Positions 21,214 through 29,107 of a DNA stretch of 64,000 nucleotides are shown in pieces. The first letter of the stretch is position 1; the number at the start of each line of letters is the position of its first letter. Origin of the DNA: an uncultured Pelagibacteraceae bacterium (GTDB lineage Bacteria > Pseudomonadota > Alphaproteobacteria > Pelagibacterales > AG-422-B15); contig CACCCN010000003.1 in assembly GCA_902544525.1 (NCBI GenBank), positions 113,818 to 177,817 of the forward strand, read 5' to 3'. The notes under the pieces were generated by a model, which was not told the DNA's origin, searched no databases, and saw nothing but the letters and a program-made list of their open reading frames with translations. The translations under genes and the position numbers were made by a program.

Positions 21214-23241
21214 ATGATAAAAAAAAGAGGAAGAAAAAAGAAATTACTTGCCAATCAAGCGGCAGTTGATGGCAAAAGCTCAGACGTTAGTGAAGAGCAA
21301 GACAGTCCTGTATTAGATTTAGAAAAATCTATTATTAAAAAGCTTATAAAAAAAGGAAAAGCTGATGGTCACTTAACACATGAGCTGATAAGAAAGTCTT
21401 TTCCGGAAGATAAATTTACTTCAGAGCAAGTGGAACAATATACCACAAAACTATCTGATGCAGGGTTTGATATAATTGACTCAGATGATGACGATGCTGA
21501 TGACGAAATTTTAGAAGGCGGTTCAGAGGAAAAGAAAACTAAGACAGCTGGTGATAAAACAGATGATCCAGTAAAGCTTTATCTCAGAGAAATGGGTACT
21601 GTTGATTTACTTTCAAGAGAAGGTGAAATTGCAATTGCCAAAAGGATAGAGGCTGGACAAGAAGCTATGATTTCTGGTTTATGTGAAAGTCCTTTAACAT
21701 TAAAAGCAATTTTACAATGGCAAGATGATATTACAGAGGGAAAAATTACTTTAAGAGAAGTTATTGACCTTGAGTCATTATATGAAGACTCACCTTACAA
21801 AAAAAACTTAAGTAAGAAAATTAAAGAAGCTAAAAAGAAAAAAGAACAAGAAGAAAAACTAGAGCTTAAAAGGAAAAAAGATTTACAAAAAAATGCATCA
21901 AGTTGGGAAAGTGAAGTTGAAGTAAAACAAACTACTGAGCCAGAAGAGCAGTATGAGGATGCAGATGATGAAATGAATGTGTCCATTGCAATCATGGAAG
22001 AGGAGTTAAAGCCAGAAATTTTACAAACCTTTACCAAGCTATCAAAGAACTTTAAAAAACTCCAAAAATTGCAAAAAAATAAAATTGCATTTCAGGAAAA
22101 AGGTAAGGAATTCCCTGTAAAATCTGAAAAACAATACCAAGTTGAAAAACAATCCATTGTCGAGTCAATTAAGGGTCTTCAAATTAACACAAATAAAATT
22201 GAAGAGCTTATAAATGAGCTTTATTTAATAAATAAAAAGATTGTTGGGTTTGAGGGTAAACTTTTACGATTAGCAACTAACTTTGGTATTAAAAGAGATG
22301 ATTTTTTAGATAAATACTTGGGTAATGAAAACAATCCTTATTGGCTAAGAAAGATTACACGTCTAACTGGATGGGAGAAGTTTGTTAAAGATGAAAAAAA
22401 TAATATCAAAGATTTAATGAATGATATTAGAGGTGCTGCTAGTGATATTGGATTAACTCTTCTAGAATTTAAAAGAATAGTTAGCCATGTACAAAAAGGT
22501 GAGCGAGAGTCAAGCATTGCTAAAAAAGAAATGATTGAGGCCAATTTAAGATTAGTAATTTCTATTGCAAAAAAATACACCAATAGAGGATTACAATTCT
22601 TAGATTTAATTCAAGAGGGAAATATTGGATTAATGAAGGCAGTGGATAAATTTGAGTATCGTAGGGGTTATAAATTTTCTACTTATGCAACTTGGTGGAT
22701 ACGTCAAGCAATTACTAGATCTATTGCTGACCAAGCGCGAACAATTAGAATTCCAGTTCATATGATTGAAACTATTAACAAAATTGTTCGTACTCAAAGA
22801 CAGTTATTGAGTGAAATAGGTAGAGAACCTACACCTGAAGAAATTTCGGTAAAATTAAATATGCCACTCGAAAAAGTTAGAAAAGTTTTAAAAATTGCAA
22901 AAGAACCAGTAAGCTTAGAGACACCTGTTGGTGATGAGGAAGATAGTCATTTAGGCGATTTCATTCAGGATGAAAACGCAGTCATTCCTATCGATGCTGC
23001 TATTCATTCAAATTTAAGACAAACTACTACTAAAATTTTATCTTCACTGACACCTCGAGAAGAAAGAGTGTTAAGAATGAGGTTTGGTATTGGAATGAAC
23101 TCTGATCATACATTAGAGGAAGTAGGTCAACAATTTTCAGTGACTCGTGAACGGATTCGTCAAATTGAAGCTAAAGCTCTGCGTAAACTCAAACATCCAA
23201 CTAGAGCAAAACAACTTAAGAGCTTTTTAGATAAAAATTAA
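21214..23241 (+). CDS. rpoD: RNA polymerase primary sigma factor (sigma-70)
   Basis: Housekeeping sigma factor, 675 residues. Region 1.1 at the N-terminus and an acidic low-complexity stretch (about 85-110) precede region 1.2 ([21 protein letters not shown], about 118-138). A non-conserved Lys/Glu-rich insert runs to about 400. Region 2 ([20 protein letters not shown] and [14 protein letters not shown]), region 3 ([12 protein letters not shown]) and region 4 with its helix-turn-helix ([20 protein letters not shown]) follow. It starts immediately after the dnaG stop, giving yqeY-dnaG-rpoD as one transcription unit. Confidence 0.97.
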   Translation: MIKKRGRKKKLLANQAAVDGKSSDVSEEQDSPVLDLEKSIIKKLIKKGKADGHLTHELIRKSFPEDKFTSEQVEQYTTKLSDAGFDIIDSDDDDADDEILEGGSEEKKTKTAGDKTDDPVKLYLREMGTVDLLSREGEIAIAKRIEAGQEAMISGLCESPLTLKAILQWQDDITEGKITLREVIDLESLYEDSPYKKNLSKKIKEAKKKKEQEEKLELKRKKDLQKNASSWESEVEVKQTTEPEEQYEDADDEMNVSIAIMEEELKPEILQTFTKLSKNFKKLQKLQKNKIAFQEKGKEFPVKSEKQYQVEKQSIVESIKGLQINTNKIEELINELYLINKKIVGFEGKLLRLATNFGIKRDDFLDKYLGNENNPYWLRKITRLTGWEKFVKDEKNNIKDLMNDIRGAASDIGLTLLEFKRIVSHVQKGERESSIAKKEMIEANLRLVISIAKKYTNRGLQFLDLIQEGNIGLMKAVDKFEYRRGYKFSTYATWWIRQAITRSIADQARTIRIPVHMIETINKIVRTQRQLLSEIGREPTPEEISVKLNMPLEKVRKVLKIAKEPVSLETPVGDEEDSHLGDFIQDENAVIPIDAAIHSNLRQTTTKILSSLTPREERVLRMRFGIGMNSDHTLEEVGQQFSVTRERIRQIEAKALRKLKHPTRAKQLKSFLDKN

Positions 23242-23299
23242 GCTGTCTATTGTTTATTCTTTAAAGTTTTTGTATTTAAAGTATAACTGTACACTTTCC

Positions 23300-23376
23300 G
23301 GGCCCATAGCTCAGTTGGTTAGAGCCCTCCGCTCATAACGGAGTTGTCCCAGGTTCGAGTCCTGGTGGGCCCACCA
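23300..23376 (+). tRNA. tRNA with CAU anticodon (probably tRNA-Ile2, else elongator tRNA-Met)
   Basis: A 77-nt cloverleaf with encoded CCA. The acceptor stem GGGCCCA pairs fully with TGGGCCC (23366-23372), followed by discriminator A. The D stem is GCTC/GAGC. The anticodon stem is CTCCG/CGGAG around loop CTCATAA, with anticodon CAT at 23334-23336. The T arm is CCAGG-TTCGAGT-CCTGG. The absence of the initiator C1:A72 mismatch and of three GC pairs next to the anticodon loop excludes tRNA-fMet. The GGGCCCA acceptor favours the lysidine-modified isoleucine tRNA, but sequence alone does not separate it from elongator Met with certainty. Confidence 0.95.
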
Positions 23377-23393
23377 AAAAATATCGTTTATTT

Positions 23394-23561
23394 TTATTCA
23401 ATGCTAAGTGTTAAGACCTGAAGTAAAATTATCAGACCATATAAACCAATGACCCATCTGGATAGGAATTTAGGCTTTGATGAGTACTCTTGATAGACGA
23501 GGTAAAGTAATCCAACAACGAATAAAATAATAATTATCCAAAGACTTGTTTCAAAAAACAT
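23394..23561 (-). CDS. Small predicted membrane protein, 55 residues
   Basis: A short minus-strand ORF in the otherwise empty gap between the tRNA and the methyltransferase. The 55-residue product begins MFFETSLW. It has two hydrophobic segments (about 8-23 and 38-52) joined by a short polar loop (VYQEYSSKPKFLSRW). Hydrophobic spans of this length and a charged loop are not expected from random AT-rich sequence, but there is no strong ribosome binding site. Family not recognised. It would read antisense toward the tRNA 3' end. Confidence 0.45.
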   Translation of the reverse strand: MFFETSLWIIIILFVVGLLYLVYQEYSSKPKFLSRWVIGLYGLIILLQVLTLSIE

Positions 23562-23676
23562 CTCATTTAATATAAAATAGATTTCTTTAGAGTCTATAGT
23601 TCAGACTGAGTAAATCTGAATAAAACTTAGAGTTTACACGTTTAAAATTATTACATAGCTTATTATTGGAGATTTT

Positions 23677-24459
23677 ATGAGTTTAACTGATGAGGGACAT
23701 TACGGACCTAAACAATTAAATATGTTAGAGGTTATTTGGGGCAAGGGTTATTTGTCTCCAGGAGGGTCTGACGAAATCGATCAAATTATTGGTGAGCTTG
23801 ATTTAAGTGGCAAGAGAGTATTAGACATTGGTTGTGGCAGTGGTGGTGCTGTATTTCATATCTTAGAAAAACATAACGCTGCAGAGGTAGTTGGGTTTGA
23901 TGTTGAACCTTTAGTTATTGAGCAAGCTAACACTTTCGCTTTAGAGAAAGGGCTATCCGAAAAAGCACTTTTTAAATGTATCTCACCAGGTCAACTTGAT
24001 GCAGAAAATAGTTCATTTGATGCAATCTTTAGCAAAGAGGCTTTCATACACATACCAAATAAAATTGAACTAATGACAGATATTCATCGTATTTTAAAAC
24101 CGTGTGGCTATCTAGCTGTTGGTGATTGGATGCGCAATGATGATAACCCTCCATCATTACAAATGCAGGAATATATAGCCGCTGAAGGCTTGGATTATTA
24201 TATGTGTTCATTAGATAAATATAGAGAAATTTTAGAAAACACTGGTTTTAAAATTATTTCAATGAACGATCGCAACGAATGGTATTTAAAAAAAGTAAAA
24301 AAAGAAGTTGCTGATATTGAAGGGCCTTTATGGAATCAAGTAGTTGAGGCAATTGGAATTGAGGAAGGTGAATATGCCCTTGATATTTGGAAAAAGCTTT
24401 TGGGTGTTGTTGAAAAAGGTGAACACCGACCAGGTAATTTTAGAGCATTAAAACAATAA
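23677..24459 (+). CDS. Class I SAM-dependent methyltransferase, phosphoethanolamine N-methyltransferase-like
   Basis: A 260-residue soluble methyltransferase. SAM motif I is VLDIGCGSGGA (about 49-59); the acidic end of strand 2 is VVGFDVEP. Motif II region is FDAIFSKEAFIHI and post-II is LKPCGYLAVGDW. The N-terminal part (HYGPKQLNMLEVIWGKGYLSPGG) and the SKEAFIHI segment resemble phosphoethanolamine methyltransferases and related enzymes. A TPR protein follows after 3 bp. Substrate not established; sarcosine, dimethylglycine or sterol-type methyltransferases are possible relatives. Confidence 0.8.
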   Translation: MSLTDEGHYGPKQLNMLEVIWGKGYLSPGGSDEIDQIIGELDLSGKRVLDIGCGSGGAVFHILEKHNAAEVVGFDVEPLVIEQANTFALEKGLSEKALFKCISPGQLDAENSSFDAIFSKEAFIHIPNKIELMTDIHRILKPCGYLAVGDWMRNDDNPPSLQMQEYIAAEGLDYYMCSLDKYREILENTGFKIISMNDRNEWYLKKVKKEVADIEGPLWNQVVEAIGIEEGEYALDIWKKLLGVVEKGEHRPGNFRALKQ

Positions 24460-24462
24460 TAT

Positions 24463-24999
24463 ATGCAAAGAATTAGCCTCACAATATTTCTAATTTTTTT
24501 AATGGTTTCTATCTCTCAAGCTGACCAAAATGATCCAAAACTAGAAATATTGTTTAATGACTTGTCGCAAACACAATCTGAAATGAAAGCACAACCAATT
24601 CTATTAGAAATTTGGTCAATTTGGTCAGTTGCTATAGATACAAAGACCCAAGAAAAATTTGATGCTGGGAATCAATTGATGAGTAAAAGACAATATGATG
24701 AGTCAATTCTAATGTTTTCTGATGCTATTAATTTACAGCCTACTTTTGCTGAAGCGTGGAACAAAAGAGCTACGGTAAATTATATTATTGGTAATTATGA
24801 AGAATCAATCAGAGATATTTTTTCAACGCTAGAATTAGAACCTAGACATTTTGGAGCTTTAGATGGACTAGCTCAAATCTATATGCTTCAAAATAAATAT
24901 TTTAAGGCGGCACAGGTTTATAGAAAAATTTTAGAAATATTGCCATACAACAAAAAAGCTATAATGCATCTTGAATACTTAGAACAAAGTTTCATTTAA
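24463..24999 (+). CDS. Secreted TPR-repeat protein
   Basis: A 178-residue protein with an N-terminal signal peptide (hydrophobic 4-17, cleavage likely after SQA near residue 20). It also has about three tetratricopeptide repeats, from FDAGNQLMSKRQYDESILMF (about 66) through WNKRATVNYIIGNYEESI to LAQIYMLQNKYFKAAQVYRKIL. Probably periplasmic and protein-binding. It starts 3 bp after the methyltransferase. Specific partner unknown. Confidence 0.8.
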   Translation: MQRISLTIFLIFLMVSISQADQNDPKLEILFNDLSQTQSEMKAQPILLEIWSIWSVAIDTKTQEKFDAGNQLMSKRQYDESILMFSDAINLQPTFAEAWNKRATVNYIIGNYEESIRDIFSTLELEPRHFGALDGLAQIYMLQNKYFKAAQVYRKILEILPYNKKAIMHLEYLEQSFI

Positions 25000-25047
25000 C
25001 AAACTTAACATTTACATAATAAAAATTATTGCATAACCTCATAGCAT

Positions 25048-25896
25048 ATGAGTTTAGATGTTAAAATTTCAGATCAAGCCTGTGGTGCTGAAGTAACTGG
25101 AGTTGATCTAACTCAACCACTAAGTGACGCTGAGATTTTAGCAATACGCGAAGTTTGGCTTGAACATCATGTGCTCAGTTTTCCTAATCAAGCAATGAGT
25201 GATGATGATCTCGAGCAATTTACCCTATCTTTTGGTGGGTTTGGAGATGACCCATTTATTGCCCCAATTCCTGGAAGAAATAATATTGTAGCAGTAAAAA
25301 GAACAGCGGATGAAAAAGTGCCAGTATTTGCAGACAACTGGCATACAGATTGGAGTTTTCAAGAAAATCCTCCAGCAGGAACATGTCTTTTTGGAATAGA
25401 GATACCACCAGTGGGTGGGGATACCCTTTTTGCTAATCAACATAAAGCTCTTGATGATATGCCATCAGAGTTAAGACAGAAACTTGAGGGCAAAATGGCT
25501 ATACATTCCGCAGCACTTCCGTACGCGCCTTCAGGTGGTTATGGGGATAAAGATCGAGAGATGGGACGCAGTATGGATATTCGCGCCTCTGACGAAGCCC
25601 TAGCAAAACAACTTCACCCAATCATTAGAAAACATCCTGAAACAGGCAGAGAAGGAATTTTTGGAACTTTTGGTTACATCATTGGCATTGAAGGAATGGA
25701 GCAGCAAGAGGGCATGAAGTTGTTACTCGAGTTAGCTGGATGGCAAGGTCAAGAGCAATTTCAATATCAGCATAAATGGAAAAAAGATATGTTGGTGATG
25801 TGGGATAATCGAAGTGTTTTACACAAAGCTACAGGTGGCTATCAAGGTCATGACCGGCTTCTTCACAGAACGACGATTGCTGCTTATCAAGCTTAA
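25048..25896 (+). CDS. TauD/TfdA-family Fe(II)/2-oxoglutarate dioxygenase
   Basis: A 282-residue non-heme iron oxygenase. The iron ligands are H99 and D101 in NWHTDWSF, with the distal His in WDNRSVLHKATGG near residue 257 and the 2-oxoglutarate-binding Arg in LLHRTTI near 273. Family segments GVDLTQPL and GGDTLFANQHKALDDMP are present. Members hydroxylate taurine, alkyl sulfates, herbicides or other small acids; the substrate is not clear here. Codon use and local G+C (for example 25500-25640) look higher than in neighbours, which may mean recent acquisition. A GST gene follows after 3 bp. Confidence 0.9.
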   Translation: MSLDVKISDQACGAEVTGVDLTQPLSDAEILAIREVWLEHHVLSFPNQAMSDDDLEQFTLSFGGFGDDPFIAPIPGRNNIVAVKRTADEKVPVFADNWHTDWSFQENPPAGTCLFGIEIPPVGGDTLFANQHKALDDMPSELRQKLEGKMAIHSAALPYAPSGGYGDKDREMGRSMDIRASDEALAKQLHPIIRKHPETGREGIFGTFGYIIGIEGMEQQEGMKLLLELAGWQGQEQFQYQHKWKKDMLVMWDNRSVLHKATGGYQGHDRLLHRTTIAAYQA

Positions 25897-25899
25897 GTA

Positions 25900-26526
25900 A
25901 TGATAAAAATTCATCACTTAAATAATTCACGCTCACATCGAGTATTGTGGTTACTTGAGGAGCTTGGTGTTAAATATCAATTAATAAAATATCAGAGAGA
26001 TAAAATTACTAACCTTGCACCTAAAGAACTTAAAGAAGTGCATAGCTTGGGAAAATCTCCAGTGCTTCAAAATAATGATGAGACAATTATAGAGTCTGGC
26101 GCAATAGTCACGTACATTATTGATCAATATGCAGATGAAACATTTTATCCAAAATTTACAGATGGTGATTATTATCAATATTTGCAGCTAATGCACTATG
26201 CGGAAGGATCTGCGATTGCGCCATTTATATTACAACTATACATGCGCTTTCTTGGTAATAATTCAGAACCATTGCAACCTAGAATTAAATCTGAAATAAA
26301 AAAACATTTAAGTTATTTAGCAAACACATTGGGTAGTAATGATTACTTTTTTAGAAATCAATTTTCTGGTGTTGATATTATGCTTTCATTTGTAATTGAA
26401 GCAGGGAAAATTTCTGGAACACTTATTCCTTTTCCAAATTTAGAGGCATTACTAAAGCGTTATCAAAATAGAGTTTCTTATAAAAAAGCCATTGAAGTTG
26501 GCGGAGACTATTTACTTGGAAAATAA
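25900..26526 (+). CDS. Glutathione S-transferase family protein
   Basis: A 208-residue protein with an N-terminal thioredoxin-like GST domain (IKIHHLNNSRSHRVLWLLEELGV, and the glutathione-contact IESGAIVTYIIDQY near residues 65-78). An all-helical C-terminal domain contains FSGVDIMLSF (about 147-156). The SRSHRVLW segment places the catalytic Ser or Asn at the end of the first loop, as in beta- or Ure2p-like bacterial GSTs. It lies directly after the dioxygenase gene, so the two may act on the same compound, but that is inference. Confidence 0.85.
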   Translation: MIKIHHLNNSRSHRVLWLLEELGVKYQLIKYQRDKITNLAPKELKEVHSLGKSPVLQNNDETIIESGAIVTYIIDQYADETFYPKFTDGDYYQYLQLMHYAEGSAIAPFILQLYMRFLGNNSEPLQPRIKSEIKKHLSYLANTLGSNDYFFRNQFSGVDIMLSFVIEAGKISGTLIPFPNLEALLKRYQNRVSYKKAIEVGGDYLLGK

Positions 26527-26570
26527 ATTAATCTTTAATACTAACAAATTTAGATTAGAATAGAAAATCG

Positions 26571-27428
26571 ATGGCTGAAATATTATCAGAAAATATTAAA
26601 ACGAAAGAAATTCTTGATTGGCAAGGCATTCATTTGTTACATTTTAGTGGTTCTTCCTGTTCACAAAAACTGAGAATTTTTTTAAATTATAAAGGAATAA
26701 AATGGCAGTCTCACAGCGTCAGCATTGCCACTGGGCAAAACTATTCAAATTGGTTCTTGGGCATAAATCCAAAAGGACTTGTGCCAATTTTAGTTGATGA
26801 CGGAAAAGTTATAGCTGAAAGCAATGATATTATTCAATATCTAGAGCAAAAATTTCCCGAACCCGCTCTTATTTCTAAAGAGCACGAAGACTCAATGGCC
26901 GATCATTTGAAAGATGAGGACGATCTCCATATTGATATAAGAAATATAGCATATAAATATATGTTTGGTGGTCTTGGTACAAAAAAACCCAATAATTTAG
27001 AAAGATTTGAAAAGTATGAAGCTAATACTGATGAAAAAACGCTAAAGCTAAAACAAGAAGAAGTAGATTTTTATAAAAATTATAAAAAATATGGAATAAC
27101 AAATGAGGCTATTCGAAAAACATTATCGAATTTTGAAAAAAGGTATCAAGATTTTAATCAAAAACTTCAAAATCAAAAATTTTTATTAGGAAATAATTTA
27201 TCAGTTTTAGATATAGCATGGTTTATTTACACATATCGTCTAACTATATCAGGATTTCCTTTTAAGCAAAAATATCCCAATGTTCATAGATGGTATAATT
27301 CTCTTTATAAAAGAAATATTTTTTATAAAGAAGTAAAACCTCCACTCATTTTTTATATAGTTAGAATGATTTCTTTGCTAAAAGCAAGATTATCAGGAAC
27401 GACAATATCCAGTTTTATTAAATATTAA
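26571..27428 (+). CDS. GST-like protein with extended C-terminal domain
   Basis: A 285-residue protein. The N-terminal thioredoxin-like domain runs about 15-105 (LLHFSGSSCSQKLRIFLNYKGI; NPKGLVPILVDDGKVIAESNDIIQYLE). A long helical C-terminal domain contains LSVLDIAWFIYTYRL near residue 212 and ends in a basic hydrophobic tail. The CS in SGSSCSQK suits a Cys- or Ser-type GST. It is about 75 residues longer than a standard GST because of an insert rich in Lys and Glu around 110-180. Function not known. Confidence 0.78.
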   Translation: MAEILSENIKTKEILDWQGIHLLHFSGSSCSQKLRIFLNYKGIKWQSHSVSIATGQNYSNWFLGINPKGLVPILVDDGKVIAESNDIIQYLEQKFPEPALISKEHEDSMADHLKDEDDLHIDIRNIAYKYMFGGLGTKKPNNLERFEKYEANTDEKTLKLKQEEVDFYKNYKKYGITNEAIRKTLSNFEKRYQDFNQKLQNQKFLLGNNLSVLDIAWFIYTYRLTISGFPFKQKYPNVHRWYNSLYKRNIFYKEVKPPLIFYIVRMISLLKARLSGTTISSFIKY

Positions 27429-27429
27429 T

Positions 27430-27747
27430 TTAATTAAATATTTTAAAGCGCCAAAATAATAGTCTGGCAATAAGTGCATAAGCTATTTTAGAAAGTTGAT
27501 TGATTATTGGTAGACTAATTATTTTTGCTAACCACCTATACCCTTTAGTATTATTCCAAACATATATAAACGCCGCTACTCCAGCAAGCTCCTTACCATT
27601 TTCAAATTTGACATGAAGTGCTTTTAAGTATTTGTCACTCATCTCGCTACAATCAGTAAACTCTAGGTCAGAGCGTTTTTTGTAGTGTTGTATTTCAAAG
27701 TTGCAAACACTACACTTTTCATTAAATAAAACTTTGCCTTTAGTCAT
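27430..27747 (-). CDS. DCC-family (DUF393) thiol-disulfide oxidoreductase-like protein
   Basis: A 105-residue protein. The N-terminus reads KVLFNEKCSVCNFEIQHYKKR: a CxxC pair (C12 and C15) placed as in the DCC/DUF393 family (usual form YDGxCPxC), with the usual leading Asp replaced. The segment KYLKALHVKFENGKEL and a hydrophobic C-terminal region WLAKIISLPIINQLSKIAYALIA match the family. Its start overlaps the stop of the 83-residue gene upstream by one base. Likely redox-active; partner unknown. Confidence 0.78.
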   Translation of the reverse strand: MTKGKVLFNEKCSVCNFEIQHYKKRSDLEFTDCSEMSDKYLKALHVKFENGKELAGVAAFIYVWNNTKGYRWLAKIISLPIINQLSKIAYALIARLLFWRFKIFN

Positions 27748-27998
27748 TATTCATAAACCTTCAATAAGTTATAATGCAATTTTCCATCTTTTTTAGTTTT
27801 TTCAATTTTAGCACTCATACCGGTATCTTCGAGAGAAATCAGCTTTATCTTCTTATGAACTAGTTTGAACTGAGATATTTCAAGGGTATCAGTTAATTCA
27901 ATTAAATGATGTCCAGGTCCATTAGTATTTTTGGCAGCAAGAATGATATGTTTCCCGGTTTCTTTATCGATATGAATTTTTTTTACATACGCAACCAT
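27747..27998 (-). CDS. Conserved-looking hypothetical protein, 83 residues
   Basis: I do not recognise this protein. It is 83 residues, soluble, Lys- and His-containing (GPGHHLIEL) and predicted mostly beta. It precedes the DCC-family gene with a TAATG-type one-base overlap, which suggests a real co-translated pair. The opposite strand of its start region is the upstream region of speD, so the two promoters are back to back. Confidence 0.6.
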   Translation of the reverse strand: MVAYVKKIHIDKETGKHIILAAKNTNGPGHHLIELTDTLEISQFKLVHKKIKLISLEDTGMSAKIEKTKKDGKLHYNLLKVYE

Positions 27999-28019
27999 GA
28001 TTTAATATACCTGTTTTAT

Positions 28020-28109
28020 TTGAATCATGTTAATTTTTTAGCTCAGGTAGTTATTCTCTGTAATGAATGTCCAGGTAAAGGTATTCCCTGCGATGAATGC
28101 CTCTGTTAA
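28020..28109 (+). CDS. Candidate Cys-rich leader peptide upstream of speD
   Basis: An in-frame open stretch ends at TAA 28107-28109, directly at the speD Shine-Dalgarno sequence. From a TTG at 28020 it encodes 29 residues ending LCNECPGKGIPCDECLC: five Cys in a CxxC-x6-CxxCxC pattern (two CNEC/CDEC pairs plus a terminal Cys). No ATG is available after 27966, and the start is uncertain. Such a dense Cys pattern in 17 residues is not expected by chance. It could be a metal- or thiol-responsive leader peptide, or the repeated nucleotide pattern could reflect an RNA structure. Confidence 0.3.
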   Translation: MNHVNFLAQVVILCNECPGKGIPCDECLC

Positions 28110-28115
28110 AGGAGG
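28108..28115 (+). promoter_or_regulatory. Strong ribosome binding site for speD
   Basis: AAAGGAGG with a 6-base spacer to the ATG at 28122. It is among the best Shine-Dalgarno matches in the window and overlaps the stop codon of the Cys-rich upstream reading frame, so ribosomes ending there would sit on it. Confidence 0.75.
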
Positions 28116-28121
28116 TTTTTA

Positions 28122-28502
28122 ATGACACAACAACACAAACACTTAATCGTAAGAGCAGATATTGGTTGGTGTCCTGAAGAAGTTGATTTAAATAAAATTT
28201 CAGACTGGATTCGAGGACTTATAAAAAAAATTGAAATGAAGCTACTTGCTGGTCCTTACACCACTTACGTTAATGATCCTGGCAATAAAGGCATGACTTC
28301 AGTTGCGATCATAGAAACAAGCCATATTGCACTTCATATTTGGGATGAAACTGAGCCAGGCTTGATGCAGCTTGACGTCTACTCGTGTGCAGATTTCAAC
28401 CCTAATGATATTTTTGATGAGGTTGATCGAGTTTTTAAAACAAAAAAAATGGAGTATAAATTTCTTGATCGCGAAAAAGAGCTATTAGAAGTGAGTGTCT
28501 AA
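28122..28502 (+). CDS. speD: S-adenosylmethionine decarboxylase (SpeD)-like pyruvoyl enzyme
   Basis: A 126-residue proenzyme of the AdoMetDC fold. The expected autocleavage serine is S67 in IIETSHIALHIW. In classical SpeD the sequence is ES-H with cleavage at Glu-Ser; here Thr precedes Ser. The downstream VYSC (C89) matches the conserved active-site Cys region. Classical SpeD supplies decarboxylated SAM for spermidine synthesis, but no spermidine synthase gene is nearby. SpeD homologues that decarboxylate arginine or ornithine are known, so the substrate is open. Converges with the mlaC-type gene with no gap. Confidence 0.82.
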   Translation: MTQQHKHLIVRADIGWCPEEVDLNKISDWIRGLIKKIEMKLLAGPYTTYVNDPGNKGMTSVAIIETSHIALHIWDETEPGLMQLDVYSCADFNPNDIFDEVDRVFKTKKMEYKFLDREKELLEVSV

Positions 28503-29102
28503 TTAGTTTTTGTTATTAATTGAATTTAGCTTATTAATCAGCGCATCTAAACTATTGTCATTATTTGCTAAGAATGACTGAAATTCTTCGCGTTGGGCAA
28601 TAATCAAACTTATGCCTTCGATGCTTAAGTCAATTATTTTAGTTTGACCATCTCTAGTTAAAAGTCGCCAGTCTAATTCTATTTTGAGCGTATCAGTTCC
28701 ATCTCTTACAATGTTGCTCTTTACAATAACAAATTTTTTTGCAGCATTTGAACTTACAATGATCACCTTTTCACCTGAGTATTGATCTAACTTATTTGCA
28801 TATGAAGAAATGAAATACTGCTTAAATGCTACCTGATATGCTTTCTTTTGATCATCAGTTGCAAGTTTCCAGTACTTTGATAGGACAAACTTAGATATTA
28901 AATTCATATCAATAGAAGACATAACCAATTCAGTGAACTGAATATTCTTTTGACTTGCATCTAGGCTGTCGTTACTCAAAATACTAATAGCATTATCCGC
29001 AAAGTTGGATACAAATTTTTCTTCAGCTTCAAAATTGGCAAGCGCAAATGAATTTATTGATGAGATGAATAAAGCTAGTATTAAAATCTTTTTAATTTGC
29101 AT
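28503..29102 (-). CDS. mlaC: MlaC-type phospholipid-binding protein (ABC transporter auxiliary)
   Basis: A 199-residue periplasmic protein with a signal peptide (hydrophobic 5-21, ending ALA near 22). The MlaC/Ttg2D core includes FAEEKF-like helices, VLSKYWKLATDDQKKAYQ (about 92-109) and the conserved DLSIEGISLI (about 157-166). MlaC shuttles phospholipids between MlaA in the outer membrane and the MlaFEDB complex. It lies 5 bp after mlaA, an arrangement seen in many alphaproteobacteria; the MlaFED transporter genes are not in this window. Confidence 0.9.
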   Translation of the reverse strand: MQIKKILILALFISSINSFALANFEAEEKFVSNFADNAISILSNDSLDASQKNIQFTELVMSSIDMNLISKFVLSKYWKLATDDQKKAYQVAFKQYFISSYANKLDQYSGEKVIIVSSNAAKKFVIVKSNIVRDGTDTLKIELDWRLLTRDGQTKIIDLSIEGISLIIAQREEFQSFLANNDNSLDALINKLNSINNKN

Positions 29103-29107
29103 ATTAT

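Noticed and set aside
27906-28109. 67-residue frame as a full gene from 27906
   Set aside because: Its first part is antisense to the 83-residue gene at 27747-27998 and looks non-coding. Only the Cys-rich tail upstream of speD is unusual, and it is reported separately.
28000-28121. SAM-type riboswitch upstream of speD
   Set aside because: I could not match the sequence to the SAM-II, SAM-V or other SAM riboswitch cores that I know, so I make no such call.
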